Shown: positions 20,791 through 31,086 of the stretch, piece after piece
Numbering within the stretch: the first letter of the stretch is position 1
How the letters are laid out: the number at the start of each line of letters is the position of its first letter
DNA from: Mesorhizobium ciceri biovar biserrulae WSM1271
Lineage (GTDB): Bacteria; Pseudomonadota; Alphaproteobacteria; Rhizobiales; Rhizobiaceae
Assembly (NCBI RefSeq): GCF_000185905.1
Contig: NC_014923.1
Coordinates: 4,301,501 to 4,365,500 of the forward strand
Direction: 5' to 3'
DNA length: 64,000 nt
Position numbers and translations under genes: made by a program
The notes under the pieces: model-generated
What the model was told of the DNA's origin: nothing
Seen by the model: the letters and a program-made list of their open reading frames with translations, nothing else
Databases searched by the model: none

Positions 20791-23601
20791 ATGACCGCAG
20801 CACCCTACCCCTTCTCGGCCCGCCATATCGGTCCCGGCCTCAACGATACCAGAGCCATGCTGGCCGCCATCGGCGTGCCCTCGATCGAGACGCTGATCAG
20901 CCAGTCCGTCCCGAAGTCGATCCGGCTCGATCGGCCGCTTGCCCTGCCGGCACCAGCGAGCGAGGCGGAAGCGCTGGCTGAGCTTTCGGCTGTCATGGCC
21001 GGGAATACGGTGCTGAAGAGCTTCATCGGCGCCGGTTATCACGGCGTCCATGTGCCGCCGGTTATCCAGCGCAATCTGTTCGAGAACCCGGCCTGGTATA
21101 CGGCCTACACGCCCTATCAGGCCGAGATCAGCCAGGGCCGGTTGGAAATGCTGTTCAACTTCCAGACCCTGGTCACCGAACTGACCGGCCTGCCGGTGGC
21201 ATCGGCGTCGCTGCTGGATGAAGCAACCGCCGTGGCCGAGGCGGTCGGCATTGCGCTGCGCCATCACCGCGACAAGCGCACCAAGGTAGCACTTGCCGGC
21301 ACGCCGCACCCGCAGACGCTGGACGTGGTGCGCACCCGCGCCGAGCCGCTCGGCATCGAGATCGATGGCGAGACGATCGACGACAACACCGCCGCCCTGC
21401 TTGTCTCCTGGCCGGATACATTTGGCGTCTATGGCGACCACAAGGCAGCGATCGACAAGGCACACGCGACCGGCGCCCTCGTCGTCTTCATCGCCGACCC
21501 GCTCGGCCTGACGCTGACCGACGCGCCGGCCAAGCTTGGCGCCGACATCGCCGTCGGCCCGATGCAGCGCTTTGGCGTGCCGATGGGCTTTGGCGGCCCG
21601 CACGCGGCCTATTGCGCCGTCTCCGACAGGCTGACGCGGCTGATGCCTGGCCGCCTGGTCGGCCAGTCCACCGACAGCAAGGGTCGGCCCGGATACCGGC
21701 TTGCCTTGCAGACGCGTGAGCAGCATATCCGCCGCGACAAGGCGACCTCCAACATCTGCACCGCGCAGGCGCTGCTCGCCAATATGGCGACCGCCTATGC
21801 CATCTGGCACGGCCCCGCCGGGCTGCAGGCGATTGCCGGGCGCATCCACACGCTGGCCAATCGTCTTGCCGCCGGGCTCAAAGCAGCAAACATCTCCGTG
21901 CTCGGTTCAAGCCGCTTCGACACGGTGACGGCCGAGGTGAAGGGCAAGGCAGCTTCGATCGCCGCCGCCGCTGAAAAGGGCGGCAGATTGCTGCGTGCCG
22001 TGGATGCCGACCACATCGGCATCGCCTTCGACGAAACCTCCACCGAGGCCGATCTCGACGCAATCGCGGCCCTGTTCGGCGCCAAGGCTGGCGCCTCCGC
22101 CGACAGCACGGTGCCCGGCAAGCCGCGCGGCAAGGAGTTCCTGACCCAGCCTGTTTTCCGCGAAAACAAGTCGGAAACCGAGATGATGCGCTTCCTGCGC
22201 CGGCTGGCCGACAAGGACCTGGCGCTCGACCGCGCCATGATCCCGCTGGGATCCTGCACCATGAAGCTCAACGCCGCCGCCGAGATGATGCCGGTGAGCT
22301 GGCCGAGCATTGCCAATCTGCACCCTTTCGCCCCGGCCGCGCACTCGGCAGGCTACCGTGCCATGATCGGCGAGCTGGCGGGCTGGCTGTCGGAGATCAC
22401 CGGCTTCGACGCCGTCACCTTGCAGCCCAATGCCGGCAGCCAAGGCGAATATGCCGGACTGCTCGCCATCCGCGGCTATCACCGCTCTCGCGGCGACAAC
22501 CACCGCACCGTCTGCCTGATCCCCTCCTCGGCGCATGGCACCAATCCCGCGAGCGCGGCGATGGCCGGCATGAACGTCGTCGTCGTGCGCTGCACCGAAG
22601 ACGGCAACATCGACATGGACGACATGAAGGCCAAGGCGACTGAGCATGCGCAAAATCTCGCAGCGCTGATGTTCACCTATCCCTCGACGCATGGCGTGTT
22701 CGAGGAAGGCGCACGCGATCTCTGCGCGCTGATCCATGAGCATGGCGGCCAGGTCTATTTCGACGGTGCCAACCTCAACGCGCTGGTCGGGCTTGCCCGT
22801 CCCGGCGACATCGGCGCCGATGTCTGCCATATGAACCTGCACAAGACCTTCTGCATTCCGCATGGCGGCGGCGGACCCGGCATCGGGCCGATCGGCGTCA
22901 AGGCGCATTTGAAGCCGTATTTGCCCGGCCATGTCACTGAAGGCTCGGCGCACGCCGTCTCCGCCGCCCCCTTCGGCAGCGCCTCGATCCTGCCGATCAC
23001 CTGGATGTATATCCGCATGATGGGCGCCTCGGGCCTGAAGCAGGCGACCGAAACAGCGATCCTTTCCGCCAACTACATCGCAACGCGGCTCGGTGCGCAT
23101 TTCCCGGTGCTCTACAAGGGCAGGCAGGGACGCGTCGCGCATGAATGCATCCTCGACACCCGTGTGCTCAAGGAGAGTGCAGGCATCAGTGTCGACGATG
23201 TCGCCAAGCGACTGATCGATTATGGTTTTCACGCGCCGACCATGTCGTTCCCGGTCGCCGGCACGCTGATGGTGGAGCCGACCGAGTCCGAGCCCAAGCG
23301 GGAAATCGATCGCTTCTGCGAGGCCATGATCGCCATATCGGCAGAGGCAGCAAAAGTCGCCAGGGGCGAATGGCCTTTGGCCGACAATCCGCTGGTCAAC
23401 GCGCCGCACACCGCCGCCGAGGCGCTGGCCGGCCAGTGGAACCATCCCTACTCGCGCCTGGAAGCGGCCTATCCGGCCGGCGACGCCGACACGGCAGCCA
23501 AGTACTGGCCTCCGGTGTCACGCATCGACAATGTCGCCGGCGACCGCAACCTGGTCTGCTCGTGCCCGCCGCTGTCCGACTATCTGGGGGCCGCGGAGTA
23601 A
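20791..23601 (+). CDS. gcvP: Glycine dehydrogenase (decarboxylating), P protein
   Basis: 936 residues, full single-chain P protein. PLP-dependent decarboxylation of glycine with transfer of the aminomethyl group to GcvH. The PLP lysine is Lys685 in [16 protein letters not shown]. The N-terminal half ([23 protein letters not shown]) and the C-terminal half ([13 protein letters not shown]) are the two homologous domains. The gene is the last of the gcvTHP operon; the L protein is supplied from elsewhere. It ends two bases from the convergent diguanylate cyclase gene, with no obvious terminator between them. Confidence 0.96.
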   Translation: MTAAPYPFSARHIGPGLNDTRAMLAAIGVPSIETLISQSVPKSIRLDRPLALPAPASEAEALAELSAVMAGNTVLKSFIGAGYHGVHVPPVIQRNLFENPAWYTAYTPYQAEISQGRLEMLFNFQTLVTELTGLPVASASLLDEATAVAEAVGIALRHHRDKRTKVALAGTPHPQTLDVVRTRAEPLGIEIDGETIDDNTAALLVSWPDTFGVYGDHKAAIDKAHATGALVVFIADPLGLTLTDAPAKLGADIAVGPMQRFGVPMGFGGPHAAYCAVSDRLTRLMPGRLVGQSTDSKGRPGYRLALQTREQHIRRDKATSNICTAQALLANMATAYAIWHGPAGLQAIAGRIHTLANRLAAGLKAANISVLGSSRFDTVTAEVKGKAASIAAAAEKGGRLLRAVDADHIGIAFDETSTEADLDAIAALFGAKAGASADSTVPGKPRGKEFLTQPVFRENKSETEMMRFLRRLADKDLALDRAMIPLGSCTMKLNAAAEMMPVSWPSIANLHPFAPAAHSAGYRAMIGELAGWLSEITGFDAVTLQPNAGSQGEYAGLLAIRGYHRSRGDNHRTVCLIPSSAHGTNPASAAMAGMNVVVVRCTEDGNIDMDDMKAKATEHAQNLAALMFTYPSTHGVFEEGARDLCALIHEHGGQVYFDGANLNALVGLARPGDIGADVCHMNLHKTFCIPHGGGGPGIGPIGVKAHLKPYLPGHVTEGSAHAVSAAPFGSASILPITWMYIRMMGASGLKQATETAILSANYIATRLGAHFPVLYKGRQGRVAHECILDTRVLKESAGISVDDVAKRLIDYGFHAPTMSFPVAGTLMVEPTESEPKREIDRFCEAMIAISAEAAKVARGEWPLADNPLVNAPHTAAEALAGQWNHPYSRLEAAYPAGDADTAAKYWPPVSRIDNVAGDRNLVCSCPPLSDYLGAAE

Positions 23602-23602
23602 T

Positions 23603-24778
23603 TTACGCTGAGCGCAAGGCCGGCTTGATCGGCTCGGCCTTGCCCATCCTCTTGCGGCTGATGACGCAATTTCGTCCGGCGCGTTTGGCGGCATAGAGCG
23701 CTGCGTCTGCCTCGGTGAGCACGTTGTCGAGGCTGCTGCCGCTTGCCTCGCCAAAGCCGATGCCGCCGCTGACCGTGCTGCGCAATTTGCCGAGCTGGGT
23801 GGGGACGATTTCGGCGCCGAAAGCCACGCCGATCTTGCTGGCGAGATCGTAGGCCTTTTCGTCCGTCATCCGCGACATGACGACTGCGAACTCCTCGCCG
23901 CCAAGGCGAAAAGCGTCGACGCCGGGCCGGGCATATTTCTTGATGACGGCGGCAAAACGGCACAAGACCTGATCCCCAACCGGGTGACCGTAGACATCGT
24001 TCGTCCGCTTGAAGTGGTCGAGGTCGAACATGACGATGGACATGAATGGACCGAAACTCCGCTCGCCGTAAAGCGACGTCAATGCCCGGCGGTTCAGCAA
24101 CCCTGTCAGCGGGTCGGTCATGGTCTCGGCCTTGAGCTCGATCTGCGCCTGCAGATGATGGAGGGAGAGCGTCAATGCTCCGAGCCCGGTCATGCAGGCC
24201 ACCGCCACGACGGAATTCAATCGTTCGGCCCAATTGTCGGGCGCAATCGCGAGCGTCCATTGCCCCTTGGTCAGCAGAACCACGCCGCAAAACGCAAACG
24301 ACATCGCGCAGGTGCCGCTCAGAAACGAAACCACCAGAAGGATGCGGCGATCGTGACTGCCGTTGATCCAGAACATGGCGCCGATCGCCGACAGCAGCGC
24401 CGTCACCGTGGTGTAGGTGATGATGAAACCAACGCCGTCAAAGCCAAGGAAAGTGACAGCGGCACAGATAGTCATGGCAGCAAGCGCCGGTGCAACGGCG
24501 CGCCTGTAGCCGGGCACGCCGAGATATTGCATGGCCGACAAGCAGAGGATCAGGAACCCCAGGCTGAGCAGCGCAAGCACGATCTGGCAAAGCAGCGGAT
24601 CGGGATCCTTGGTGTACCGCCAGAACAGGATCACATGCGCGACGAGCACCAGAATTCCGCACGCCACCGTCAGCACGAAACCTGCCTTGGGTGCGGTGAA
24701 CCAGATCGCAAACATGGTGACGCTGAGGCATATGCCCGACAGCGCGGCTGCGAGCAGGAGCGAACTGAAGTCCAGCAT
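23603..24778 (-). CDS. Membrane-anchored diguanylate cyclase (GGDEF)
   Basis: 391 residues from the ATG (an in-frame TTG three codons earlier is possible). Six or seven hydrophobic segments occupy roughly residues 1-205 and form a membrane sensor of unknown ligand. The GGDEF domain follows, with TDPLTGLLNRRAL, FDLDHFKRTND and the active-site loop RLGGEEF (GGEEF near 293-297). The enzyme makes cyclic di-GMP from two GTP. The inhibitory I-site, normally RxxD five residues before GGEEF, reads RPGV, so product inhibition is probably weak or absent. Cyclic di-GMP often influences pili, and a Tad locus follows, but a link is only inference. Confidence 0.92.
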   Translation of the reverse strand: MLDFSSLLLAAALSGICLSVTMFAIWFTAPKAGFVLTVACGILVLVAHVILFWRYTKDPDPLLCQIVLALLSLGFLILCLSAMQYLGVPGYRRAVAPALAAMTICAAVTFLGFDGVGFIITYTTVTALLSAIGAMFWINGSHDRRILLVVSFLSGTCAMSFAFCGVVLLTKGQWTLAIAPDNWAERLNSVVAVACMTGLGALTLSLHHLQAQIELKAETMTDPLTGLLNRRALTSLYGERSFGPFMSIVMFDLDHFKRTNDVYGHPVGDQVLCRFAAVIKKYARPGVDAFRLGGEEFAVVMSRMTDEKAYDLASKIGVAFGAEIVPTQLGKLRSTVSGGIGFGEASGSSLDNVLTEADAALYAAKRAGRNCVISRKRMGKAEPIKPALRSA

Positions 24779-24938
24779 ATCGGGCAAGGGCCTCTCGAGC
24801 GTCGGCGGTTGCGCTGCATTCTAGGTCAGCGGCTGCCCCCAGATACGGATTTTCAGGCGATCCATCGATGCAACCTGCAGATAGGGTTTACAAAGCGTCG
24901 ATGGCACGTGTCCCGAAACCGGACCATTGGACGCGAGA

Positions 24939-25409
24939 TCAACCCTTGTTCAGGAGAGCGAGGTTGGCGTTGACGACGGTGGGATCGGCCATGCCGGCCT
25001 TCGCTTCGAGCAGCAGCGCCTTGGCCTTCTTGCGATTGCCGCGCAGCAGTTGCGAATAACCCATATTGTTGACGATCTGCGGCCTGCGACCGGCGACTTT
25101 CAGAAGCTGGCCGTAGGCACGGTCGGCGAAGTCGAAGCGGCCGAGTTCATCATAGGAAGCCGCGAGCCCCATCCAGGCCTCCGCATTGTCGGCCTTCAAC
25201 TCGACGGCCTTGCGGAAGTGCTTTTCGGCGAGGCCGTAATTGGCGTCGCGAAACTGCGCCTTGCCTTGCGCCAGATCGGAGGTTTCGGTGTCTTTAGCCG
25301 CCGGTTGGATGGCGGTGGTCTTGGTGGTGTCGACGCCACTCGTCGAACATCCAGACATCATCAAGACGGCCGCCATCGTGGCCATTGCCGGGAAATTATT
25401 GTGACGCAT
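24939..25409 (-). CDS. tadD: Tad pilus assembly lipoprotein TadD (TPR protein)
   Basis: 156 residues. Lipoprotein signal with LMMSGC (Cys21). TPR-like helices follow: DLAQGKAQFRDANYGLAEKH, KADNAEAWMGLAASYDELG, and RRPQIVNNMGYSQLLRGN. In the Tad/Flp system TadD is an outer-membrane lipoprotein needed for assembly. It is the last minus-strand gene of the tad cluster, separated from tadC by one gene of unknown function and by about 160 bases on its upstream side, so it may have its own promoter. Confidence 0.85.
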   Translation of the reverse strand: MRHNNFPAMATMAAVLMMSGCSTSGVDTTKTTAIQPAAKDTETSDLAQGKAQFRDANYGLAEKHFRKAVELKADNAEAWMGLAASYDELGRFDFADRAYGQLLKVAGRRPQIVNNMGYSQLLRGNRKKAKALLLEAKAGMADPTVVNANLALLNKG

Positions 25410-25569
25410 GCCCCTGCCTCATCGCCCGATTTGCCGGGTCGTTCTTCAGGAAACACAATATATCAGCGGCGATTAAACTTCGGTGCCGAAACGCCGCCAA
25501 AATTCGGCTTCGGGCACACCAGCCATTAACCACCAGGCCGCGGTGCTTCAGTCGCAGCCAGCGGCGTCC

Positions 25570-26394
25570 TCACGGCTCCAGGGCTTTGAGCCCCGCAGGA
25601 GCCGTATACCGGCTGCCGTCATAGCGCAGCCGGTAGGTTTGGCTCACGGACTTGCCGGGATGGGACTGGCACTCGCCATCCTTGTCGGGCAACGGATTGT
25701 CGGTATCCATTCGCTCGACCACCGTTATGTCGTGGTAGCCATGATGTTTGGCTGGGCTCATCGCCAGGCTAACCCGACTGGTATGGAAGGATCCGGCGCA
25801 ATTGGTATCACCCTCGCCGCCATTGCCGGCCACGACCAGGCCATCGAGCACCATCCTCAGGGAATCGCCATCGACGGCATAGAGCCGCAGGTCGGTTTCA
25901 CTGAACGGATTAGGCAGCGAATTGTTTGCCATTTCGATGCGCAGGCCAAAGGCAGTAACATCGGGCGCCAGCGCATAGCGGCCGGTATCAAGCTCCACCT
26001 GGCGGATGGCGATGGCATCATCATTCATCAGCCCAGGCTGGAGCAGGCGCTGGCGCACCTGCCGGCTCTTCCTGTCGACAATCAAAAGCTCGATATCGCC
26101 GGCATGCGCGTAGTCGCTGGGTTGGGACCCGTCCATCAGCGGCACTGCGACCAACAGCAGGTCGTCATGGGCGGGCCAGATCTTGCAAGCCAGCCCTGGC
26201 GGATCGCCATACGCGAATGTCAGGGCAATGCTGGTGTGGGGTTCGAGCGTGAACGAGGTGCCGTCGGCGCTCTTTCGAGCTTTGGGATAGGCCTGCTGCA
26301 CCAAGGCGGCGGCATCGCCGCAATCGCCGGCCACGGCCCAGGCGGGCGACAGGCTGGCCGCGGCAAGGCCAAGGAAGAGGGTGCGCAGCAGCAT
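25570..26394 (-). CDS. Secreted protein of unknown function within the tad cluster
   Basis: 274 residues from an ATG with AGGTGAG eight bases upstream. N-terminal signal peptide MLLRTLFLGLAAASLSPAWA. The mature protein contains paired cysteines (AGDCGDAAAL, GLACKIWPA, TNCAGSF, DGECQSHPG) that could form disulfides. It has many short beta-like stretches and no transmembrane segment. I recognise no catalytic motif. It sits between tadC and tadD on the same strand, 81 bases after tadC. Whether it belongs functionally to the pilus cannot be told from the sequence. Confidence 0.75.
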   Translation of the reverse strand: MLLRTLFLGLAAASLSPAWAVAGDCGDAAALVQQAYPKARKSADGTSFTLEPHTSIALTFAYGDPPGLACKIWPAHDDLLLVAVPLMDGSQPSDYAHAGDIELLIVDRKSRQVRQRLLQPGLMNDDAIAIRQVELDTGRYALAPDVTAFGLRIEMANNSLPNPFSETDLRLYAVDGDSLRMVLDGLVVAGNGGEGDTNCAGSFHTSRVSLAMSPAKHHGYHDITVVERMDTDNPLPDKDGECQSHPGKSVSQTYRLRYDGSRYTAPAGLKALEP

Positions 26395-26475
26395 GGACTT
26401 TCTCACCTGCAAAGCCGGGTTCGGTCGAGAACAATGGTTTGTCAGCCCCTTGCTAGGGCTTTTGTAGAGCGCTCG

Positions 26476-27438
26476 CTAGTGCGCCGTCATTTTGACGATG
26501 ACTGGAATGGCCGCGATCATCAGCACCACCGGCAGGATGCACACAACCACGGGCACCGACATCTTGGCAGGCAGAGCGTGCGCCTTTTCCTCGGCCAACG
26601 ACATACGCTTATGGCGCATGTCGTCGGAGAAGACGCGCAGCGCCCCCGACAGGCTGGTGCCGAGTTCCTTGGACTGCTGCAGCAGCGTGGCGAAGGAACG
26701 CACCTCGTCCAGGCTGAGGCGATCGGCGAGCGCCTTCAGCGCATCGTCGAGGCTGCGCCCGGCCCTCAGCTCCAGCGACACCAGCTGCAGGTTCTGGCTG
26801 AGCGCGGGATAAGTCTTGGCAAGTTCCTTGGAGACGCGCTCTATGCCTGCCTCCATGCTCATGCCGGCATCCGAGCAGACAATCATCAGGTCCATGAAAT
26901 CGGGAAAGCCGTTGCGGTACTCACGCCTGCGTTCCCGCACTTTCTGGCTCAGCACCAGGCCGGGCAGGAAATAACCGGCCGCGCCCGACAGGATGACGAA
27001 TGTCCAGCGGCTGGCCATCGTTGCGTCCGGACTGGCCATCCAGCGGTTGAGCACAAACACACCGATTGCCGTGCCGATCATCGCAGTGAACCGGATCAGG
27101 AAGAACGTGCCGACAGCGCGCGGCTCCATGTAGCCCGCCTGGATAAGCTTCATGCGCAGCCGCGCGACATTTTCCGGATCGCTCCTGGCGTAGAATTCCT
27201 GCGCCCGCTTCACCGCCTTCTCGCGCACGATGCCGGTATTCTTCTTTTGCACCGGCTCCGGTTTGGCGGCCACGGGACCGTTGTCGACCCTGAGCCGGCG
27301 CATGACCTCGTTGCGATCGCCCTTCGCCATGACAACAGGCCAGGCAACAGCGGCCGCACCCACCGCCAGCAGCAGGATGGCCACCGGCATCAATGAGGTC
27401 GGCGCAAGCGAGGCGAGGAATTCGATGAAACCCTGCAT
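26476..27438 (-). CDS. tadC: Tad pilus inner-membrane protein TadC
   Basis: 320 residues, type II secretion system F (GspF) domain protein. The GspF core is visible as GFPDFMDLMIVCSDAGMSME followed by SLELRAGRSLDDALKALADR; transmembrane helices lie at the N-terminus, centre and C-terminus (VPVVVCILPVVLMIAAIPVI). With TadB it forms the inner-membrane platform of the Flp pilus. It follows tadB with one base between stop and start, clearly the same operon. Confidence 0.93.
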   Translation of the reverse strand: MQGFIEFLASLAPTSLMPVAILLLAVGAAAVAWPVVMAKGDRNEVMRRLRVDNGPVAAKPEPVQKKNTGIVREKAVKRAQEFYARSDPENVARLRMKLIQAGYMEPRAVGTFFLIRFTAMIGTAIGVFVLNRWMASPDATMASRWTFVILSGAAGYFLPGLVLSQKVRERRREYRNGFPDFMDLMIVCSDAGMSMEAGIERVSKELAKTYPALSQNLQLVSLELRAGRSLDDALKALADRLSLDEVRSFATLLQQSKELGTSLSGALRVFSDDMRHKRMSLAEEKAHALPAKMSVPVVVCILPVVLMIAAIPVIVKMTAH

Positions 27439-27439
27439 G

Positions 27440-28405
27440 TCAGAACTTGAAATTCGACATCTTGAACATCATCAGATTGCCCAGCATCAGCCAGGTGATC
27501 GACGCGCCAAGCAGATACCAGGTCTTCGGCTCGCCCCAGACGTCGCTGTAGAAGCCCGGCATCAGTGCCATGATGGCGGCAAACAGCAACGCCGGCACGG
27601 CCGTCAGAATGTAGGCCGACATCCGGCCTTCTGTCGCAATGGCGCGCACCTTGCGGCGCAGCTTGCCACGCTCGCGAATCGTCGTCGCCAGGCCGTCGAG
27701 GATCTCGCGCAGATTGCCGCCCGAACTGGTCTGGATCGAGACGGCGGTGACGAACAACGGCAGATCCTCCTGGCCGACCCGGTCGAACAGCGAGTTCAAC
27801 GCCGAAACCAGATCGGATCCGTAGGTCACTTCGTCGGCGATGACGCCGAACTCGCTGCCGATCGGGTCGGGCATCTCGCGCGCCACCATGGCGATCGCCA
27901 CCGGCACCGGATGGCCGGCCTTCAGGCCACGCGTGATCAGTTCCAGCGCCTCCGGCAACTGCATGCCGAACCGCTTCAGCCGGCGCTTGCGCTTGAAACG
28001 CAGCGTCAGCACCGGCAATAGCGGCATGAGCACCACGAACAGGACGAACCCCATCAGCGGCGGCAAGCCGTACCAGATGGCGACCAAGGCCATCGCCATC
28101 GCCACGCCGCAGGTGATCATGAGGAATTTCGACAGCGGCATGATCATGCCCGACTGGGTTCGCAGCGCGCGAAACCGGTCCGCCGAAAACAGCGGCGTGC
28201 CCGCGTCAAGGCCGCGCTCCTTGCGCAGTTGGACGAGCACCTGCTCCTGGCTGATCTTGTTTTCCTGCAGCTTCATGCGCCGGTTGATGGCGGTGCGCTT
28301 GTCGCTGCGGCCGGCATAAAGCAGGTAGCAGGCCTCGGCGATCAGGATGCCGGTCAGCGCGGCCGCGGCATAGACGACATAGATCGCGCTCATTCCATCG
28401 AACAC
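27440..28405 (-). CDS. tadB: Tad pilus inner-membrane protein TadB
   Basis: 321 residues from a GTG with GGAG seven bases upstream (an ATG four codons later is the alternative). N-terminal transmembrane helix, a basic cytoplasmic region (RFKRKRRLKRF), then the GspF domain QLPEALELITRGLKAGHPVP and SSGGNLREILDGLATTIRER, and C-terminal helices. It partners TadC in the pilus platform. Its start is four bases after the cpaF stop. Confidence 0.93.
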   Translation of the reverse strand: MFDGMSAIYVVYAAAALTGILIAEACYLLYAGRSDKRTAINRRMKLQENKISQEQVLVQLRKERGLDAGTPLFSADRFRALRTQSGMIMPLSKFLMITCGVAMAMALVAIWYGLPPLMGFVLFVVLMPLLPVLTLRFKRKRRLKRFGMQLPEALELITRGLKAGHPVPVAIAMVAREMPDPIGSEFGVIADEVTYGSDLVSALNSLFDRVGQEDLPLFVTAVSIQTSSGGNLREILDGLATTIRERGKLRRKVRAIATEGRMSAYILTAVPALLFAAIMALMPGFYSDVWGEPKTWYLLGASITWLMLGNLMMFKMSNFKF

Positions 28406-28409
28406 TTGG

Positions 28410-29831
28410 CTACTCCTGCGGCCGGCCGGGTTCGAAATATCGTCCGGGAAACTCGATGCCCATGGCGCGCAGGTCCTCGAGGAAGCGCGGCCGGATGCCG
28501 GTCGCCTCGTAGTGGCCCAGAATCTTGCCGTCGGCCTCCATGCCGGTGCGCACGAAGCGGAAGATCTCCTGCATCTGGATGACATCGCCTTCCATGCCGG
28601 TCACTTCGGCGACACTGGTCACCTTGCGCTTGCCGTCGGACAGGCGCGTCAGTTGGACGATCAGGTCGAGCGCGCTGGCGATCTGGCTGCGGATCGACTG
28701 CACCGTCATCGGCATGCCGGTCATGCCAAGCATCTGCTCGAGCCGCGAAATGGCGTCGCGCGGCGTGTTGGCATGGATGGTCGCCATCGACCCTTCGTGG
28801 CCGGTGTTCATTGCCTGCAGCATGTCGAAAGCCTCCTCGCCGCGGCACTCGCCGAGGATGACGCGGTCGGGGCGCATGCGCAGTGCGTTCTTGACCAGGT
28901 CGCGCTGCTTCAGCTCGCCATGGCCTTCGATGTTGGCCGGCCGCGTTTCCATGCGCGCGACATGCGGCTGCTGCAGCTGGAGCTCGGCCGCGTCCTCGAT
29001 GGTGATCAGCCGCTCGTCTTCCGGAATGAAGGCCGACAGTGCATTGAGCATGGTCGTCTTGCCGGTGCCGGTGCCGCCCGAAATGATCGTCGTCTTGCGG
29101 GCATGCACGGCCGCCGCCAGCACTTCGGCCATGTTCTGGGTGATGGCGCCGAATTCGACCAGTTTATGCAGGCCGAGCTTGTTCTTGGAGAATTTGCGGA
29201 TCGACACCAGCGGGCCGTCGACCGCAACCGGGCGGATGGCCGCGTTGAAGCGCGAGCCGTCCAGCATGCGGGCATCGACCATCGGCTGCGATTCGTCGAC
29301 GCGGCGACCGACCGCGGCGACGATCTTGTTGACGATGCGCAGGAGATGCGCCTCGTCCTTGAACGGAATGTGGACCGGCTGCAGCTTGCCCTTCTTTTCG
29401 ACAAAGCAGTTCATGTGGCCGTTGATCAGGATATCGTTGATGTCGGGATCCTTGAGCAGCGGCTCGAGCGGACCGAGGCCGACCATCTCGTCGACGATGT
29501 CGTCGACCAGCGCGTCAAGCTCGACGGTGTTGATCGCCATCCGCTCCTGCTTGGTCTTTTCCGAAACGAAGTCATGCACTTGCCGGCGCATCTCATCCTT
29601 CGGCAAACGCTCCAGCGCGACAAGATTGATCTCTTCGAGCAGCAGCCGGTGGATACGCACGCGCGCATCGAGCACCTTGTTGGCATTCTTTGCCAGCGCT
29701 GCTTCCGGCTTTGCCGGCAAAGCCTTTCGGCTGGTTGGTATGACGACGGCATGATGGGCGACCGGCGTCGTCTCAGGCGCGCGCTGCGGACGCGCATCGC
29801 GGTTCTGCAGGGTGGAGAAGCGGCTGGTCAT
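28410..29831 (-). CDS. cpaF: Tad pilus assembly ATPase CpaF/TadA
   Basis: 473 residues, type II/IV secretion ATPase of the Tad family. A variable N-terminal region of about 100 residues is followed by LGPLEPLLKDPDINDILING. The Walker A is GGTGTGKTT (252-260), the Asp box is ITIEDAAELQLQQPHVARME, Walker B is VILGECRGEEAFDML, and the His box is SMATIHANTPRDAISRLEQM. It powers pilin polymerisation, in some species also retraction, at the inner membrane. The ATG overlaps the cpaE stop by four bases, showing translational coupling. Confidence 0.96.
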   Translation of the reverse strand: MTSRFSTLQNRDARPQRAPETTPVAHHAVVIPTSRKALPAKPEAALAKNANKVLDARVRIHRLLLEEINLVALERLPKDEMRRQVHDFVSEKTKQERMAINTVELDALVDDIVDEMVGLGPLEPLLKDPDINDILINGHMNCFVEKKGKLQPVHIPFKDEAHLLRIVNKIVAAVGRRVDESQPMVDARMLDGSRFNAAIRPVAVDGPLVSIRKFSKNKLGLHKLVEFGAITQNMAEVLAAAVHARKTTIISGGTGTGKTTMLNALSAFIPEDERLITIEDAAELQLQQPHVARMETRPANIEGHGELKQRDLVKNALRMRPDRVILGECRGEEAFDMLQAMNTGHEGSMATIHANTPRDAISRLEQMLGMTGMPMTVQSIRSQIASALDLIVQLTRLSDGKRKVTSVAEVTGMEGDVIQMQEIFRFVRTGMEADGKILGHYEATGIRPRFLEDLRAMGIEFPGRYFEPGRPQE

Positions 29832-31042
29832 CCGGCTTTCCTCTTCAGCAATCCACGGCCCATGCCAAACAGCGAGCGCGATTTCGCCCGGGTCGGGACC
29901 GCTTCTTCCGGCAGGATGATCTTCTTCAGATCGTTGACGACATTGGCGTTCGGATCGATCTCGTGCAGCGGTACGCCGCGATCGACTGCTTCGCGCACCA
30001 GCCGGTAGTTGTTGGCGATGCCGCCGACGAAATGCTCGCCAAGGATTTCCTGGACGTCCGCCTGCTTGATGCCGTTATCGAACATCTTCTGTTCGAAACG
30101 GTTGACGATGACGTTCGGCTTCACTTCCTTGCCGGCCGTCTCGTAGACTGCCTGGATCAGCCGCTGGGTGTGGCGCAGGCACGGCACCGTCATTTCCGCG
30201 ACGATGTAGAGCTTGTTGGAACCGAGCAGCACGGTCTCCGTCCATGGAAACCAGGTGCGGGGCATGTCGATGACGACATTGTCGAAATAGGCCGAAACGA
30301 GATCCAGCATGCGCACCACGACATCGGTCTTGAACGAGCGCATCTCGGCTGGATGCGCCGGCGCCGCCAGCACGCAAAGCCCGCTGGCATGCTTGGACAG
30401 CATCACGTCGAGCAGTTGGCGGTCGAGACGCTCGGGCTGGTTCTCGATCTCGGTGATGTCGAAACGCGGTTCGAGGTCGAGATATTCGGCACAGGCGCCC
30501 TGCTGGAAGTTGAGATCGACGACGCAGGTCGAGGCTCCGCGCGTCACCGAGTGATGCAGCTGGAAGGCGGTCTGCAGCGCCAGCGTCGTGGTGCCGACGC
30601 CGCCCGCCGCAGGCATGAAGGTATAGATTTGCGACTCGGTGTTTTCCTCGCGCCCGGGCCCTTGCAGCGCCCGTACCACGGAGCGCACCAGATCGGCCGT
30701 GGTGATCGGCTTGACCAGGAAATCCGCGACCTTGAGCTGCACGAGAATACGCACCGCGGCCGCGTTGAACTCCTGGGTGACGACGACGACCGGAACCTTG
30801 TCCTCCAGCCGACGCATGATGCGCTGCAGCGACTCGACCTCCTCCAGCCTTGCCGCATCCATGTCGACGATGATGGCGCCGAAGTCGGCTTCCTGGATCT
30901 CACCGCGCAACTCGGTAACGTTCTTCTCCACCGTCGAGAGCTGTATGATCTCGGAGGCGGAAAATGCGGTGCGCGTGTCCTGCGCAAACGTCCTGTCGGT
31001 CGATACGAGCAGGATCTTCCTGGTCTTGATGCCGTTTGCCAT
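29828..31042 (-). CDS. cpaE: Tad pilus localisation protein CpaE (receiver-like + MinD-like)
   Basis: 404 residues. The N-terminal 125 residues have a response-regulator receiver fold with Asp60/Asp62 and Lys111 (LVKPITTADLV) in the usual places. A MinD/ParA-type domain follows, whose Walker A reads AAGGVGTTTLA (146-156): the lysines of KGGxGKT are replaced by Ala and Thr. The Walker B-like strand is FDNVVIDMPRTW. CpaE proteins localise the pilus machine to the pole. Loss of the P-loop lysine suggests little or no ATP hydrolysis, a variation known from other CpaE/TadZ proteins. Confidence 0.92.
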   Translation of the reverse strand: MANGIKTRKILLVSTDRTFAQDTRTAFSASEIIQLSTVEKNVTELRGEIQEADFGAIIVDMDAARLEEVESLQRIMRRLEDKVPVVVVTQEFNAAAVRILVQLKVADFLVKPITTADLVRSVVRALQGPGREENTESQIYTFMPAAGGVGTTTLALQTAFQLHHSVTRGASTCVVDLNFQQGACAEYLDLEPRFDITEIENQPERLDRQLLDVMLSKHASGLCVLAAPAHPAEMRSFKTDVVVRMLDLVSAYFDNVVIDMPRTWFPWTETVLLGSNKLYIVAEMTVPCLRHTQRLIQAVYETAGKEVKPNVIVNRFEQKMFDNGIKQADVQEILGEHFVGGIANNYRLVREAVDRGVPLHEIDPNANVVNDLKKIILPEEAVPTRAKSRSLFGMGRGLLKRKAG

Positions 31043-31086
31043 TCTGTCAGCCTGTCAGGTCGCCCGTTGACCAGTTGCCCGTTGAA

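Noticed and set aside
26440-26465. AGCCC/GGGCT hairpin with TTTT between tadC and the secreted protein gene
   Set aside because: The T run lies on the plus-strand side although both genes are on the minus strand, so it cannot terminate tadC.
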